Shown here piece after piece: positions 62,677-64,000 of a DNA stretch of 64,000 bases. Numbering within the stretch: the first letter of the stretch is position 1; the number at the start of each line of letters is the position of its first letter. Origin of the DNA: Vicinamibacterales bacterium (lineage in GTDB: Bacteria; Acidobacteriota; Vicinamibacteria; Vicinamibacterales; UBA2999); assembly GCA_041659285.1 (NCBI GenBank), contig JBAZYO010000002.1:62001-126000 (forward strand), read 5' to 3'. The notes beneath the pieces are model-generated. The model saw only the letters and a list, made by a program, of their open reading frames with translations. It was not told the DNA's origin and made no database searches. A program made the position numbers and the translations under genes.

Positions 62677-63467
62677 GCCGCCCCCCGTGACGGTTCGTGT
62701 CGCGACCGCAGAAAGCCGGCCAGGTACTCTTCGACCATGCGGGGATGGGCGGCCCGGCGAAGCACCACCGCGCCCTCGATGATCAGCTCACGGTGAAGCG
62801 CGGCAGTCCGGCTCATCACGCGCAATCGCGACGCCAGGGGCAGCAGGACGAGGTTGGCTGACCCGACGCCGTAGACGGTGGCCACGAAGGCCACCGCGAT
62901 TCCCCCGCCGACACCGGCCGGGGTCGCAAGATTTTCCATGACACGGATCAACCCGAGCACCGCGCCCAGAATGCCCAGGGTCGGGGCGTAACCGGCCGCT
63001 GTCTCCAGCACGAGGGCGCACTCTTCGTCGGCGTCTTCACGGGCATGGCTGAAAGTAGTGAGGGCCTGCCTGATCTCCTCCACCGGCTGGCCGTCGACGA
63101 CCAGGCCGAGGGCGCGCGCGAGAAAGGGATCGTCCGCGGCGGCGAGGTCGGACTCGAGCGACGCCGGCCCGCGGCGGACCACCCGGGCCGCGTAGTGCTC
63201 GAATCGGGTGATCAGCGCCGATTGGGCGTCAGGCATCACGCGGAAGACCTTCGATAACGCCGCTCCCGTCCGGACCAGGCGCGACCACGGAAAGCTCAAC
63301 ATCAGCGCCGCCGCCGTGCCGCCAAACACCACGAGGGCGGCGGTCGGCTGCACGAGCGCGTACCAGCGCCCGCCATCGGCCCACTGCGCCACGCCAATCA
63401 CGGCGGCCGTCAATCCGAGGCTCAGGATTGCGACCCGATCGCGACGGGGCCGCGGGCGCAGGCTCAT
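62673..63467 (-). CDS. motC: Flagellar stator protein MotA/MotC (second copy)
   Basis: This is a 264-aa protein with four membrane helices. Key segments are QPTAALVVFGGTAAALMLSFP, the GYAPTLGILGAVLGLIRVM loop-helix with conserved Pro and Gly, and GGGIAVAFVATVYGVGSANLV. It forms the ion channel with the overlapping second MotB gene. A divergent copy exists at 28.1 kb. It starts four bases inside the end of the SpsF gene, so motility and glycan genes share one operon here. Confidence 0.9.
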   Translation of the reverse strand: MSLRPRPRRDRVAILSLGLTAAVIGVAQWADGGRWYALVQPTAALVVFGGTAAALMLSFPWSRLVRTGAALSKVFRVMPDAQSALITRFEHYAARVVRRGPASLESDLAAADDPFLARALGLVVDGQPVEEIRQALTTFSHAREDADEECALVLETAAGYAPTLGILGAVLGLIRVMENLATPAGVGGGIAVAFVATVYGVGSANLVLLPLASRLRVMSRTAALHRELIIEGAVVLRRAAHPRMVEEYLAGFLRSRHEPSRGAA

Positions 63468-64000
63468 CTCGCCTTGGTCTCCGACTCGGGCTGGCGTTCG
63501 TCACGCAGTGCGTCCGCCGCCGCGATGAACGCGGACAAGGGCACCGGCGCCGCGGCGGCGCCGCCGGCGGCGGCATACAACCGTCGCATGGCTTCGAGGT
63601 CCTCAGCGGTATCCACGGTCAGCCGCACCTCGGGCCGCCGCAGGGCCCCGGGCGCCAGCGCGTCAAGAGCCACGAACCGGCGGTCGCGCCGGATCAGCGG
63701 AGTCACGTGCTCGCGATCGTATGGCTCGGTCGCCAGCAGGTCGGCATAGCGCAAGGCCGCACACGACACGGCCTCGACGCCCGCGCCGTATGGGAGCCCG
63801 TGTTCCAGCACATAGCCGGCCCCGGTGCGCCGCAGCAGTTCGAGCATGCGCCGCGGCGCGTCCATGTCGACGGCCGGGTTGTCGGCGGTGGCGCGGATGC
63901 ACTCGACGAGATCGAGCGTGGTGGCCGCCAGCACGTAACGGCCCAGCACGTCGTCGGCGGGCCCTCGCACGACCGGAACGTCGAGACGACCGGCCTCGGC
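63464..64000 (-). CDS. SpsF-type cytidylyltransferase, partial (5' end outside window)
   Basis: The frame is open to the right edge. The visible 178 residues include VPVVRGPADDVLGRYVLAA and IRATADNPAVDMD, the pattern of SpsF/KdsB-like enzymes (RGSxDDVLxRY ... TxDxPxxD), then YGAGVEAVSCAAL and VRLTVDTAEDLEAMRRL. Such enzymes activate acidic sugars as CMP derivatives, as needed for pseudaminic or legionaminic acid transfer by Maf proteins. The missing N-terminus holds the nucleotide-binding loop. It is in one operon with motC, motD and the dehydratase. Confidence 0.8.
   Translation of the reverse strand, partial: AEAGRLDVPVVRGPADDVLGRYVLAATTLDLVECIRATADNPAVDMDAPRRMLELLRRTGAGYVLEHGLPYGAGVEAVSCAALRYADLLATEPYDREHVTPLIRRDRRFVALDALAPGALRRPEVRLTVDTAEDLEAMRRLYAAAGGAAAAPVPLSAFIAAADALRDERQPESETKAR

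Overview
This 64 kb window is GC-rich DNA with dense, mostly intact genes. Many neighbouring genes are joined by 4-base ATGA or GTGA overlaps. It comes from a Gram-negative, motile bacterium: there are two MotA/MotB stator pairs, flagellin-glycosylation-type (Maf/DUF115) proteins, an outer-membrane barrel, and sigma-54 promoters with a sigma-54 activator. The gene style (ExeA-like ATPase with SPOR domain, long PAS/GAF hybrid kinases, short palindromic REP repeats) suggests an Acidobacteriota/Vicinamibacteria-like organism. That placement is inference only; no rRNA or tRNA gene was seen.

Layout. (1) 1-12.7 kb, housekeeping and transport: partial cyclophilin, exported zincin-like protein, ExeA/SPOR ATPase, rsgA, a barrel-znuA-znuB metal uptake group without an ATPase, a GntR-ABC transporter operon, two alpha/beta hydrolases, TerC, a 2Fe-2S thioredoxin-like protein. 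(2) 12.7-15.6 kb: glutamate dehydrogenase, a STAS-like protein, and a coiled-coil/DoxX/hybrid-kinase operon behind divergent sigma-54-type promoters. (3) 15.6-38.9 kb, a signal-transduction island: seven histidine kinases (five hybrid), a sigma-54 activator, a receiver-HD-GYP protein, a GGDEF cyclase, a second degenerate HD-GYP protein, and the first motA-motB pair. (4) 39-64 kb, a glycan/flagellin-modification island: DegT aminotransferase, radical SAM, several methyltransferases, WbqC, two DUF115 (Maf-like) proteins, five glycosyltransferases, asparagine synthase, a FlaA1/PglF-type dehydratase, an SpsF-type cytidylyltransferase (cut by the right edge) and a second motA-motB pair. A HipBA toxin-antitoxin module with a very AT-rich promoter interrupts it.

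How it fits together. The most interesting pattern is regulatory. Near-consensus -24/-12 elements lie just before several start codons in regions 2-4. Around 29.8, 40.97, 48.8 and 53.9 kb, related palindromes built from TGTCGR/YCGACA half-sites lie close to these promoters. This looks like the operator set of one bacterial enhancer-binding protein linking a sensor kinase at 29.9 kb with the glycosylation operons. The proteins also share modules: one Rossmann domain is fused to two methyltransferases and a glycosyltransferase, and another module occurs once fused to a GT4 and once as a separate gene directly before a GT4. All functional statements rest on reading the sequence by eye; no database search was run.
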